Origin: Micromonospora sp. BL4
GTDB taxonomy: Bacteria > Actinomycetota > Actinomycetes > Mycobacteriales > Micromonosporaceae
Direction: 5' to 3'
Length of the DNA stretch: 64,000 nt
Assembly: GCF_003667505.1 (NCBI RefSeq)
Contig: NZ_RCVJ01000085.1
Coordinates: 45,385-109,384 of the forward strand
Part shown: piece by piece, positions 34,655 through 42,689 of the stretch
Layout: every line of letters begins with the position of its first letter
Numbering within the stretch: position 1 is the stretch's first letter
The notes under the pieces: model-generated
Seen by the model: only the letters and a program-made list of their open reading frames with translations
Databases searched by the model: none
Told to the model about the DNA's origin: nothing
Position numbers and translations under genes: made by a program

Positions 34655-35506
34655 TCAGAACAGGGTCAGGGGCCCGACCGGTATCGGCTCGGGTAGGGCT
34701 TCGAGCTCCGGTACGCGCGCTCGTACCTCATCGTGGAAGCGGCGCGCGAGCACGGGCGCGTCGGCGTTGTCCGGGGTGTGGACGAACATCGTCGGTGAGC
34801 GGCCCTCGCGCAACCATGCGGCGACGACGTCGACCCAGCGCTGCCACCCTTCGACCGTTCGCGTGGTGTCGTCCCGGCCGAGGTAGCGGACGATCGGCCG
34901 GTCGGTCAGGGCGAGCGAACGGAGCGGCACGCGCGGCTTCTTGAGCCAGGCGTCCCGCTCCGCGTCGCTGGTCGGTGGGCTGGCGAAGAACGCGGTGGTG
35001 TCGAAGGGGACCCACTCCGCGGCCGCGACGGTGAGGGCCTCGGCCAGGAGCCGGGCCGCGCGCGGTTCGGTGAAGAACGCGGGATGGCGGACCTCGACGG
35101 CGTACCGGTGGGAGCGGGGGAGCCGGCCCAGAAAGCGGCTCAGGGTGGGGACGTCGGCGGGCGAGAACGACCCGGGCAACTGGATCCACAGCGCATGGGC
35201 GCGTGGGCCGAGCGGCTCGATCGCGTCCAGGAACGCACGCAGCGGCTCGTCGGCGTCGGTGAGCCGGCGTTCGTGGGTGACGATCTTGGGAAGCTTGAGG
35301 ACGAACCGGAAGTCGGGATCCGTCTGCGCGGCCCAGGACGCCACGGTGTCCCGGGACGGGGTGGCGTAGAACGTCGTGTTGCCCTCGACGGCGTCGCACC
35401 AGCTGGCGTAGTGCCGTAGGCGCTCGTGCGGCGGAAGTGGATGCGCCAGCAGCCGGCCCTGCCACGACCGGTGGGTCCACATCGCGCATCCCACGTGCAG
35501 ACGCAC
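34655..35506 (-). CDS. DUF72 family protein (TIM-barrel)
   Basis: 283 residues. DUF72 signatures: VGCAMWTHRSWQGRLL at the N terminus, LRHYASWCDAVEGNTTFYATPS, FVLKLPKIVTHERRL, LWIQLPGSFSPADVPTLSRFLGRLP, YAVEVRHPAFF and MFVHTPDNADAPVLA. The family is a TIM-barrel-like fold of unproven function, seen widely next to DNA- or RNA-related genes. It starts with GTG at 35506, six bases upstream of the preceding minus-strand sigma gene stop at 35512, so it may be cotranscribed with the ECF41 sigma factor. Confidence 0.85.
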   Translation of the reverse strand: MRLHVGCAMWTHRSWQGRLLAHPLPPHERLRHYASWCDAVEGNTTFYATPSRDTVASWAAQTDPDFRFVLKLPKIVTHERRLTDADEPLRAFLDAIEPLGPRAHALWIQLPGSFSPADVPTLSRFLGRLPRSHRYAVEVRHPAFFTEPRAARLLAEALTVAAAEWVPFDTTAFFASPPTSDAERDAWLKKPRVPLRSLALTDRPIVRYLGRDDTTRTVEGWQRWVDVVAAWLREGRSPTMFVHTPDNADAPVLARRFHDEVRARVPELEALPEPIPVGPLTLF

Positions 35507-35511
35507 AGCGG

Positions 35512-36378
35512 CTATCCGACGATCAGGTCGAGGGTGGCGAGGTCTGCCGGGTCGGCCACCACCTCGATGCCGATGATCCGGTCGGTGACGATGAAGCTGA
35601 GCGCGAGCCGGACGTTCCCGCCGCGCTCCACGACCGCCCCTGGCAGGCCGTCGACGTACGCCGGAGTCGCGCCCTGGGCCCGGCCGTTGAAGAAGCCGGC
35701 GATGGTGGCCGAGCCGCGCGACTCGGCGACCGACCCCAGGCTCGCGGCCACCGGATCGGCGCGCATCACGACGTGCGGGTCGAGCAGGCTGACCAGGTCG
35801 TCGAACCGGCCCTCGCGCGAGGCGGCGAGGAAGGCCTCGACCACTCGCCGTTGACGTGCCGGGTCCGCCTCCCGGACGGTCCCGCCCTGGTTGACCCTGC
35901 GGCGGGCCCGGCTGGCGATCTGGCGGACGGCGGCGGGACTGCGGTCGACCACCGCGGCTATCTCCTCGAACGAGACCGCGAACATGTCGTGCAGGACGAA
36001 GACGAACCGTTCGGTCGGCGCGAGGGTGTCCAGGACGACCAGGAGCGCCCGGCCGACCGACTCGGTCAGCACCGCCTCACGCTCGGGGTCGACCGGGGCG
36101 CCGTCGGTCGGGTCGGGCTCCGGTGCGGCGGTGTCCCATGGCTGCTCCGGACGGGCGGTACGCGTGCGCAGCCGGTCCAGGCAGACCCGGCCGACCGTGG
36201 TCGTCAACCATCCCGGCAGGTTGTCGATGCCCGCGACATCCGCTCGACTGAGCCGCAACCAGGTGTCCTGGACGGCATCCTCGGCCTCCGTGCCGGAGCC
36301 CAGCATCCGGTGGGCGACCGCCCGCAGCCGCGAGCGGTTCTCCTCGAAGCGTCGGGCCAGCAGATCCGCCTCGATCAT
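35512..36378 (-). CDS. ECF41-type RNA polymerase sigma factor with SnoaL-like C-terminal domain
   Basis: 288 residues. Region 2 (about 8-75) has RLRAVAHRMLGSGTEAEDAVQDTWLRL and LPGWLTTTVGRVCLDRLR; region 4 (about 115-170) has TERFVFVLHDMFAVSFEEIAAVVDRSPAAVRQIASRARRRV (key words SFEEIAAVV and AVRQIASRARR). A SnoaL-like extension (about 180-288, VVEAFLAASREGRFDDLVSLLDP, DGLPGAVVERGGNVRLAL) is the built-in regulatory domain of ECF41 factors, which lack a separate anti-sigma. ATG 36378 has GGGGTGGGGAG upstream. It is divergent from a carboxymuconolactone-decarboxylase gene, its typical partner. Confidence 0.92.
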   Translation of the reverse strand: MIEADLLARRFEENRSRLRAVAHRMLGSGTEAEDAVQDTWLRLSRADVAGIDNLPGWLTTTVGRVCLDRLRTRTARPEQPWDTAAPEPDPTDGAPVDPEREAVLTESVGRALLVVLDTLAPTERFVFVLHDMFAVSFEEIAAVVDRSPAAVRQIASRARRRVNQGGTVREADPARQRRVVEAFLAASREGRFDDLVSLLDPHVVMRADPVAASLGSVAESRGSATIAGFFNGRAQGATPAYVDGLPGAVVERGGNVRLALSFIVTDRIIGIEVVADPADLATLDLIVG

Positions 36379-36430
36379 GATCTCCCCACCCCCGGGCGCT
36401 CCATGACTGCGTTGTGACCGCCGCCACATC

Positions 36431-36457
36431 TGTCACGCCGTCGGCTGCCCGGCCGAC
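36431..36457 (+). promoter_or_regulatory. ECF41-type promoter candidate
   Basis: TGTCACG (36431-36437), 16-base spacer, CGAC (36454-36457). ECF41 promoters are described as TGTCACA with a 16-base spacer and CGTC. It points to the carboxymuconolactone-decarboxylase gene 73 bases downstream. Confidence 0.6.
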
Positions 36458-36529
36458 ATCCCAGTGACAACCGGGACGGCCTCGTACCGCGACGCACGCC
36501 GGGCAGCCTAACAAGACGGGACGACCGAC

Positions 36530-36994
36530 ATGATCATCGAACCGCGCCTCCAGAACCCCGCCAGCCTGCTGCCGGACATCGTGAAGGCGATCAATCTGCT
36601 CTACAAGGCCGCGCATTCGGCCGGGGTGCCGGGCAGCACGTTGGAGCTGGTGCACCTGCGGGTCAGCCAGATCAACGGGTGCGGCGCCTGCGTCGACTCT
36701 GGTGCCCGGGGCGCCCGGAAGGCGGGCGAGACCGAGGAGCGGCTGTTCGCGGTGGCCGCCTGGCGGGAGACTCCGTACTTCACGGAGGCGGAGCGGGCCG
36801 CGCTGGCGCTCGCGGAGACCGCCACCCGGCTGGCCGACCGGGCCGACGCGGTGCCGGACGACGTCTGGGCCGAGGCGGCCCGGCACTTCGGCGAGAAGGA
36901 GCTCGCCGCGATCGTGCTCTGGGTGGCCACCAGCAACTTCTTCAACCGGCTCAACGTCACCACCCGCCAGCCGGCCCCGCAGAACTGGGGCTGA
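36530..36994 (+). CDS. Carboxymuconolactone decarboxylase/AhpD-family protein, motif His missing
   Basis: 154 residues. An AhpD-like protein with LRVSQINGCGACVDSGARGARKAGETEERLFAVAAWRETPYF. The CxxC pair (CGAC, about residue 46) is kept, but the usual CxxCxxxH His is replaced by Gly (CVDSG instead of CVDMH). This is expected to change thiol chemistry. The FTEAERAALALAETATRL segment is normal for the family. It is divergent from the ECF41 sigma gene and preceded by its predicted promoter; a redox or organic-hydroperoxide role is an inference. Confidence 0.87.
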   Translation: MIIEPRLQNPASLLPDIVKAINLLYKAAHSAGVPGSTLELVHLRVSQINGCGACVDSGARGARKAGETEERLFAVAAWRETPYFTEAERAALALAETATRLADRADAVPDDVWAEAARHFGEKELAAIVLWVATSNFFNRLNVTTRQPAPQNWG

Positions 36995-37060
36995 CCGCCT
37001 CTGGGCTCGGTCACCTGATGCTCCATGTTGCTGGGCATCAGGTGACCGGTCGCTCTGATC

Positions 37061-37105
37061 GTCAACTTGTGGTTGACGCCGAGATGGCGTCAACCTATGG
37101 TTGAC
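37061..37105 (+). promoter_or_regulatory. Promoter embedded in two identical operators, leaderless Clp-N/HTH gene
   Basis: Two copies of GTCAAC-N5-GTTGAC (37061-37077 and 37089-37105) lie 28 bp apart. TTGACG (37073-37078) and TATGGT (37096-37101) form a consensus-like promoter with a 17-base spacer. Transcription should start at or next to the ATG at 37108, so no ribosome-binding site is present. Binding by the encoded HTH protein is inference. Confidence 0.65.
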
Positions 37106-37107
37106 GC

Positions 37108-37839
37108 ATGACGGATCCTCTTCAGATGACCAACCCCGTTCGCCTCGACGACCTGATCCAGGCGATCAAGAAGGCGCACAGCGACGCGCTCGACCAGCTC
37201 ACCGACGCGGTGATCGCCGCCGACCACCTCGGTGACGTCGCCGACCATCTGATCGGTCACTTCGTCGACCAGGCCCGGCGCTCGGGCGCCTCCTGGACCG
37301 ACATCGGCCGCAGCATGGGGGTCAGCAAGCAGGCCGCACAGAAGCGCTTCGTGCCGAAGGCCTCGACCGAGGCGGCGGCGCTCGACCCGAACGCCGGCTT
37401 CGGTCGGTTCACCCCCCGGGCCCGCAATGTGGTGATGGCCTCCCAGGAGGAGGCCCGCGCCAGTGGCCATGCCGAAATCGGCCCCGAGCACCTGGTGCTG
37501 GGCCTGCTGGCCGAGCCGGACGGGCTGGCCGCCAAGGTGCTGGTCGGCCGGGGCGCCTCCCCGGAGGCGGTACGCGAGGCGGTGGGTGCCGCCCTCGGGC
37601 CGCCGGCCGACCAGGTCCCGGACCTCATCCCGTACGACGCGCGCGGCAAGAAGGCGCTGGAGCTGACCTTCCGGGAGGCGCTGCGGCTCGGGCACAACTA
37701 CATCGGCACCGAGCACATCCTGCTGGCCCTGCTGGAGCAGGAGGGCGGCGCGGGCGTGCTCACCAACCTCGGTCTGGAGAAGGCGGCCGTCGAGGCAGAC
37801 CTGTCCGCCGCCCTCGCCGCGGCCGTCGCGCAGAAGTGA
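37108..37839 (+). CDS. HTH plus double Clp-N domain protein, putative autoregulator/protease adaptor
   Basis: 243 residues. The N-terminal region (about 1-90) is helical with an HTH-like segment, ARRSGASWTDIGRSMGVSKQAAQKRFV (about 52-80). Residues about 95-243 form two Clp N-terminal repeats: FTPRARNVVMASQEEARASG with IGPEHLVLGLLAEPDG, and LELTFREALRLGHNYIGTEHILLALLEQEGG. These repeats normally form the adaptor- or substrate-binding cap of ClpC/ClpA, but no ATPase domain follows. It may couple a DNA-binding switch to the Clp system (inference). The ATG appears leaderless under two identical operators. Confidence 0.88.
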   Translation: MTDPLQMTNPVRLDDLIQAIKKAHSDALDQLTDAVIAADHLGDVADHLIGHFVDQARRSGASWTDIGRSMGVSKQAAQKRFVPKASTEAAALDPNAGFGRFTPRARNVVMASQEEARASGHAEIGPEHLVLGLLAEPDGLAAKVLVGRGASPEAVREAVGAALGPPADQVPDLIPYDARGKKALELTFREALRLGHNYIGTEHILLALLEQEGGAGVLTNLGLEKAAVEADLSAALAAAVAQK

Positions 37840-37849
37840 CCTCCCGCGA

Positions 37850-38365
37850 TCAGGGCGTCGGGAAGCCGTAACGCAGGGCGTGCTCCGGATCGGTCGGGTC
37901 GATCTGGCGCACGCCCGCGTCGGCGAGGCGCTTGTTGACCTCGTCGAGCTGCTCGCGCACCAGCCGGGCCTCCTCCTCGGTGACCCGTCCCCGATGTGGT
38001 TTGCCGGCGTGGTCCAGCGTCCCGTAGTCGATCTTCTCGGCGCTCCTGCGGGCCTTCGGCGGGCGGACCCGCTCGGCCGTCTTCAGCAGTTGCGCCATCG
38101 GCACGTCGGTGGCCATCGCGTCGAACTCGCTGGCAGTCAGCACCACCCGGCGCGGCTCGCCCCCACCGTGCCGGTCGTGGATCTCGACCACCGCGACGTC
38201 CAGCGCGGCGTCGTCGATGTTCTCCACCTCGGTCGGGGTGGCGTCCAGTTGCACGGGCCCGGCGACCAGGTCCGGGTGCTCCAGGACGACGACGCGGACC
38301 ACCTCGTCGTCGTCCTGCAGGACCGTGCCGGTGAAGTCGGAGACGTGGATCGTCTTCTTGCCCAT
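37850..38365 (-). CDS. Conserved hypothetical protein (unknown family)
   Basis: 171 residues, hydrophilic and acidic in its first half (MGKKTIHVSDFTGTVLQDDDEVVRVVVLEHPDLV), then LDATPTEVENIDDAALDVAVVEIHDR, FDAMATDVPMAQLLKTAERVRPP and a C-terminal helical part with HRGRVTEEEARLVREQLDEVNKRLADAGVRQIDPTDPEHALRYGF (key words RVTEEEARLVREQLD and LADAGVRQIDP). No catalytic motif or membrane segment is visible. The short C-terminal pattern recalls small actinobacterial proteins with nucleoid or stress roles, but I assign none. It is convergent with the Clp-N/HTH gene, ending ten bases away. Confidence 0.72.
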   Translation of the reverse strand: MGKKTIHVSDFTGTVLQDDDEVVRVVVLEHPDLVAGPVQLDATPTEVENIDDAALDVAVVEIHDRHGGGEPRRVVLTASEFDAMATDVPMAQLLKTAERVRPPKARRSAEKIDYGTLDHAGKPHRGRVTEEEARLVREQLDEVNKRLADAGVRQIDPTDPEHALRYGFPTP

Positions 38366-38479
38366 GCGCGGAGCTTCTCCTGTCGTAGGCCGGATTTCGG
38401 ACCAGAAGAAGTTACCCGACAGGTGTGCGAAAGCCCGCGTTGGACAGCCCGGGTGTGTCGTGGCCGGCGCCGTGGTGGG

Positions 38480-38683
38480 TCAGCGGGTGTTGAGCCCCCG
38501 CCGTGCGGACCTTCCGGCCGGCAGCTTGTTCAGCTCTGACCAGGACAGGGCGTCCGCGCCTCCCGTCGTACGGGTCCCGCGGTACCGCGGCTGGGCCGGG
38601 AAACGGCCAGCGGGCTCCGTTGCCCGCCAGAGTCGCTCGGGGTCCTGGTGGTAGCGGTCGTTCGGCTGAATCGGCATGACCAT
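38480..38683 (-). CDS. Possible small hypothetical protein
   Basis: About 67 residues (MVMPIQPNDRYHQDPERLW ... RSARRGLNTR) with a Trp/Arg/Pro-rich soluble composition and GC-rich third codon positions, which supports coding. No family is recognised. Starts at 38683 or 38677 are possible (GGGAC precedes), and 38707 gives a longer version. It lies alone between a hypothetical gene and a divergent GNAT gene. Treat as tentative. Confidence 0.4.
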   Translation of the reverse strand: MVMPIQPNDRYHQDPERLWRATEPAGRFPAQPRYRGTRTTGGADALSWSELNKLPAGRSARRGLNTR

Positions 38684-38856
38684 ACCGTCCCAAACAAAGG
38701 TGTCCATGTATGGAAATACCTATGACGGTCGATCAGTGCCGGGGGTTCCGGGTGCGCGAAGAGTGGTCCACGGCCCGGCCCTTGACGGATCGCCCGCCCG
38801 CCGGGGCCGCCCGGCGTACGGTGATCCACGACGGGCCGGCTGACGGGGAGGTGCGC

Positions 38857-39519
38857 ATGCTCGACCGGCGGCTTCAGCTGCACCTGGCCACCTGGCTCGG
38901 TCAGTGGCCGGCCGGGCCGGGGCTGCACGTGGTCGCCTCGCACCGGCGGGCGCAACCGGCCTGGGACGGCCGGCTGCGCCCGGCGCTCGCCGTGGACACC
39001 GGGCAGAGCGCCGTGCTCTCCGTGCCGCCGGACCGGTTGGCGGCGGTCCGCGCTCTGGTCCGGCGTGCGCCGGACCGGCTGCTTCCGGCGCTGCCGGAGA
39101 CTGTCGGGCTGCCGGACTGGTGCGTGCACGACGGCCCCTTCCGGTGGACCCTCAACCCGGCGCCGCTGCCGGACGTGGGGGAGTGGATTGAGTCGACGGC
39201 CCCCGGGCTGCCGCCCTGGCTGCGGCTGTTCGACCGGCCGGTGCTGGTGGTCCGCGACCCGGACGGCAACTACCTGGCCGGGGCCGGGGTGAAGCGGCAC
39301 GACGCGTACGGGCGCGAGCTGGCCGTCGGCACCGTGCCCGCCGCGCGCGGGCGCGGCCTCGCCCGCCGGCTGGTGGCGCAGGCGGCCCGGCGCGTGCTCG
39401 ACGAGGGTGCGGTGCCCACCTACCTGCACGAGCGGGACAATCGCGCCTCGGCCCGGGTCGCGGAGGCGGCCGGCTTCCCGGACCGGGGCTGGCGTGCCTA
39501 CGGGGTCTATCCGCGCTGA
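38857..39519 (+). CDS. GNAT-family N-acetyltransferase
   Basis: 220 residues. An N-terminal non-catalytic domain (LDRRLQLHLATWLGQWPAGPG to GLPDWCVHDGPFRWTL) is followed by a FR47/GNAT domain (about 140-220) with VGTVPAARGRGLARRLVAQAARRVLDEG (acetyl-CoA loop RGRGLA) and YLHERDNRASARVAEAAGFPDRGW. ATG 38857 is chosen because GGGGAGG precedes it with good spacing; the frame stays open for 49 more codons upstream. The substrate is unknown. A strong hairpin follows the stop. Confidence 0.8.
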   Translation: MLDRRLQLHLATWLGQWPAGPGLHVVASHRRAQPAWDGRLRPALAVDTGQSAVLSVPPDRLAAVRALVRRAPDRLLPALPETVGLPDWCVHDGPFRWTLNPAPLPDVGEWIESTAPGLPPWLRLFDRPVLVVRDPDGNYLAGAGVKRHDAYGRELAVGTVPAARGRGLARRLVAQAARRVLDEGAVPTYLHERDNRASARVAEAAGFPDRGWRAYGVYPR

Positions 39520-39536
39520 GATCGCTGTCGCAGGGC

Positions 39537-39572
39537 GCGGACCGTGGATCCCGGGCCGGATCCACGGTCCGC
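39537..39572 (+). terminator. Hairpin terminator after the GNAT gene
   Basis: Perfect 15-bp stem GCGGACCGTGGATCC (39537-39551), CGGGCC loop, right arm 39558-39572. The remaining bases to 39771 hold no supported feature. Confidence 0.8.
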
Positions 39573-39771
39573 AACCTTCCCCCAGGTCCCGGTTTTCGGG
39601 CGACCGACCGCGGTGGACGGGCCGGTACGTGCCGATCACGCTACGTATCGAGGAGGCTCGGTGCAAGGTGCGAGCTGTCGGTTCGGAGTGTCGAATAGCG
39701 GACTTGACCTGGATCGGAGCTCGCCGAGCGGCCGGTGCAGTGTGGTGACGCAGAGTGCAGGTAGGTCTGTC

Positions 39772-41226
39772 TCAGCCGGCCAGGCCGAGCGCCTCCGCGG
39801 CCGCGCGACCGTTGGCGTGACTCGCGCCGTACGTGGTGACGAAGGCGCGTACGCCGGCCGGCCGCCACTGCGCCGGCCAGCCCATCTCCACGACGGTCAC
39901 CGGATGCTCCGCGGCCAGGCCGGCGATCAGCTCCGGGCCTCCGGGCAACCGGTGCAGGTGCCGCCCGACCAGCACGATCGGTCGCTCACCAGCCAGCTCC
40001 CGCAGCGTCGCCCGGTCGGTCTCGGCGGCGATCACCCGGATCTCCTGCACGCCGTTCAGGTGCGGGCCGAGGCCCCACGGCACCCGCCCCTCGGCGATGG
40101 TGGACTCGGTGTGCAGCTGCACCACCAGCGGCCGATCCAGGCCGGTGAGGATTCCGTCCACCTGGACCGCCCGACGGGCCGCCGCGTACCCCAGGTCGGT
40201 GTCGGGGACGGCCGGCGACTCGCCGGCGGTCCGGGTCCAGGCGGCGAGCGCGGCGGCGCGGCCGGCCGCCTCCTCGACGCGCGAGGTTGCCAGGCGACCG
40301 TCGGTGAGCGCGTCGACGATCTCGGTGGCCACCCGCTCGACCAATTCAGCGTCGACCTTCGCGCCGATGCAGAGCAGGTCGGCGCCGGCGGCCAGGGCCC
40401 GGACCGCGGCGGGGCCCACGCCGCCGGCGGCCACTGCCGCCCCCTTCATCTCCAGCGCGTCGGTGATGACGGTGCCGGTGAAGCCGTACTCGGTGCGCAG
40501 CAGGTCGACGAGGACGGCCCGGCTGAAGGTGGCCGGACCGGCGCCGGTCAGCGCCGGCACGCGGATGTGCGCGGTCATCACCGCTTGCGCCCCGGCGGCG
40601 ACGACCGCGGCGAACGGCGGCAGGTCCCGCTCACGCAGCAGGGCGAGCGGAACGTCCACGGTGGGCAGCTCGTGGTGGGAGTCGGTGACGGTGGCGCCGT
40701 GGCCGGGGAAGTGCTTGGCGCAGGCGGCGACGCCGGCGGCCTGCAGGCCGGCCACGGCGGCCGCCGAGTGGGCGGCCACCCGCACCGGGTCCGCGCCGAA
40801 CGACCGCGTACCGATCACCGGGTTGTCGTCGGCGGTGTTCACGTCCACCGTCGGGGCGAGGTTGACGGTGACGCCGAGGGCGGCGAGCTCGCCGCCGATC
40901 GCCTGGTAGACCCGCCGGGTGAGCGCCACGTCGCCGATCGCGCCGAGGGCGGCGTTGCCGGGGTACGGGCTGCCGGTGGCGTGGGCCAGCCGGGTCACGT
41001 CACCACCCTCCTCGTCGATGGCGATCAGCACGTCCGCCCGGCCGGCGCGCAGCGCGGCGGTGCTCGCCGCCACCTGGGACGGGTCGTGCACGTTGGTGCC
41101 GAACAGGGTGTGCCCGGCGAGCCCTTCGGCCACCAGGTCGACGGCCCAGTCCGGGGGGACCGGTCCCGGGTACGCGGCGAGCAGCGTGCCGAGCGCGAGC
41201 CGGCGCAGTCCTGGATCGAGCCCCAC
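39772..41226 (-). CDS. Glycoside hydrolase family 3, beta-N-acetylhexosaminidase (NagZ-type)
   Basis: 484 residues. Intracellular-type GH3 enzyme with no signal peptide. The NagZ signature KHFPGHGATVTDSHHELPTV (about residue 170; Asp-His general acid/base pair in DSHHEL) is followed by VMTAHI and the nucleophile region VITDALEMKGAA (Asp, about 265). DEEGGDVTRLAHATGSPYPG is also characteristic. The C-terminal GH3_C-like domain continues to the end. GTG 41226 has GGGGGAG upstream and is preferred over the in-frame ATG 54 bases earlier. It releases GlcNAc from muropeptide or chitin fragments. It is divergent from a ROK repressor. Confidence 0.9.
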   Translation of the reverse strand: MGLDPGLRRLALGTLLAAYPGPVPPDWAVDLVAEGLAGHTLFGTNVHDPSQVAASTAALRAGRADVLIAIDEEGGDVTRLAHATGSPYPGNAALGAIGDVALTRRVYQAIGGELAALGVTVNLAPTVDVNTADDNPVIGTRSFGADPVRVAAHSAAAVAGLQAAGVAACAKHFPGHGATVTDSHHELPTVDVPLALLRERDLPPFAAVVAAGAQAVMTAHIRVPALTGAGPATFSRAVLVDLLRTEYGFTGTVITDALEMKGAAVAAGGVGPAAVRALAAGADLLCIGAKVDAELVERVATEIVDALTDGRLATSRVEEAAGRAAALAAWTRTAGESPAVPDTDLGYAAARRAVQVDGILTGLDRPLVVQLHTESTIAEGRVPWGLGPHLNGVQEIRVIAAETDRATLRELAGERPIVLVGRHLHRLPGGPELIAGLAAEHPVTVVEMGWPAQWRPAGVRAFVTTYGASHANGRAAAEALGLAG

Positions 41227-41359
41227 GTGATCTCCCCCTTCGGTGCCCACGGGTACGAATGTCGTACCGGCGGTGGTCATCGCCCTGCCGAGTCGGCCGA
41301 GCGCTCCGCCTCCGGGTGGCCGTTACGCTACGGCTACCCGTTCGCAGGTCGGTTTACAG

Positions 41360-41376
41360 TTAGCAAAGTTTACTAA
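41360..41376. promoter_or_regulatory. Near-palindromic operator for the ROK repressor
   Basis: TTAGCAAA-G-TTTACTAA (41360-41376), an AT-rich 17-bp palindrome with one mismatch, 17 bases before the ROK gene ATG in a GC-rich background. It resembles operators of actinobacterial ROK/XylR-like repressors and could also control the divergent GH3 gene. Confidence 0.6.
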
Positions 41377-41392
41377 AACTAGAGGACGTGGC

Positions 41393-42568
41393 ATGAGTGC
41401 GACCCGGCTGCCCGGCACCCCCCGCCTGTTGCGGGCGCTCAACGACCGCGCCGCGCTGGAACTGCTCCTCGAACGAGGCCCGCTGACCCGGGCCCGGCTC
41501 GGCGAGCTGACCGGGCTGTCCAAGGTCACCGCCTCCCAACTGGTCGAGCGACTCGAGGAGCGTGGCCTGGTCACCCGGGTCGGCGAGCAGGCCGGCGGGC
41601 GCGGCCCGAACGCCCAGCTCTACGCGGTACGCCCGAGCAGCGCCCACGTGGTCGGTGTCGACGTCGGGCCGGACCGGGTGGTGGCCGCCTGCGCCGACAT
41701 CACCGGCGCCGTGATCGGTCGGGTGGAACAGTCCACCCGGGACACCGACGACCCGGTGGGCGTGGTGCACAACGCCGTGGTGCAGGCCGCGAGCAGCGCC
41801 CAGGCGCAGCTGAGCAGCGTACGGCGGATCGTGCTCGGCACGCCCGGTCTGGTCGACCCGCACACCGGCGACATCACCTTCGCCTTCAACCTGCCGCGCT
41901 GGCACAGCGGTCTGCTCGCCGCGCTGCGCGACGACCTGCACACCCCGGTGGTCTTCGAGAACGACGTCAACCTGGCCGCGGTGGCCGAGGCGCAGTCCGG
42001 CGCCGCGCAGGGGCTGACCGACTTCGTACTGGTCTGGGTGGGTGCCGGCGTCGGCCTGGCGATCATGCTGGGTGGCCGGCTGCACCACGGCAGCAGCGGC
42101 GCGGCCGGTGAGATCGGCTACCTGCCGGTGCCCGGGGCGCCCATCCCGCGGGACGTCTCCCGACGCGCGAAGCCGGCGTTCCAGCAGTTGATCGGCGGGG
42201 ACTCGGTGCGCGCGGTGGCCCGCGAGCACGGCTACCCGGACGCCGACGCCGCCGAGGCGGTGCGGTCGGCCGTGGCCGACGGCGACGCCGGCGCGCCGAT
42301 GCTCGACGAACTCGCCCGCCGGCTCGCGCTGGGCGTGGCCAGCACCTGCGTGGTGCTCGACCCGCCGCTGGTGGTGCTCGCCGGGGAGGTCGGGCAGGCC
42401 GGCGGCGCCGCGCTCGCCGACCGGGTGCAGCAGGAGGTCGCCGCGATCACGCTGGTGCGGCCCCGGGTGGTGCCCACCGGGCTGACCGAGGAGCCGATCC
42501 TGCGCGGTGCGCTGCGCACCGCACTGGACGCCGTCCGCGACGAGGTGTTCGGCTCGACCGTCGGCTGA
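41393..42568 (+). CDS. ROK-family transcriptional repressor
   Basis: 391 residues. N-terminal winged HTH (about 12-75: LLERGPLTRARLGELTGLSKVTASQLVERLEERGLVTRVGE, key words LTGLSKVTASQLVERL). The ROK sugar-kinase-like domain (about 85-385) has VVGVDVGPDRV, GTPGLVDPHTG, NDVNLAAVAEAQSG and GAGVGLAIMLGGRLHHGSSGAAGEIGYLP. The usual zinc CXCGXXGC cluster is not present (PVPGAPIPRDVSRR instead), so ligand binding may be altered. ATG 41393 has AGAGGA upstream. The neighbouring GH3 enzyme suggests control by GlcNAc or a related sugar (inference). Confidence 0.9.
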   Translation: MSATRLPGTPRLLRALNDRAALELLLERGPLTRARLGELTGLSKVTASQLVERLEERGLVTRVGEQAGGRGPNAQLYAVRPSSAHVVGVDVGPDRVVAACADITGAVIGRVEQSTRDTDDPVGVVHNAVVQAASSAQAQLSSVRRIVLGTPGLVDPHTGDITFAFNLPRWHSGLLAALRDDLHTPVVFENDVNLAAVAEAQSGAAQGLTDFVLVWVGAGVGLAIMLGGRLHHGSSGAAGEIGYLPVPGAPIPRDVSRRAKPAFQQLIGGDSVRAVAREHGYPDADAAEAVRSAVADGDAGAPMLDELARRLALGVASTCVVLDPPLVVLAGEVGQAGGAALADRVQQEVAAITLVRPRVVPTGLTEEPILRGALRTALDAVRDEVFGSTVG

Positions 42569-42650
42569 GCCCGCTGGGGCGGTCATGTGAAGGAATTCTT
42601 CACCGCTGGCCGGCCTGCTGCAACCTCCTGCCGTGGCAGCCCCGGCCCGC

Positions 42651-42680
42651 CGGGCCGCCCGCGCCACGGCGGGCGGCCCG
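42651..42680. terminator. Hairpin terminator between convergent genes
   Basis: CGGGCCGCCCGC (42651-42662), GCCACG loop, perfect right arm 42669-42680, ten bases before the stop of the minus-strand permease gene and after the ROK gene. Confidence 0.65.
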
Positions 42681-42689
42681 AGCCGTGAC

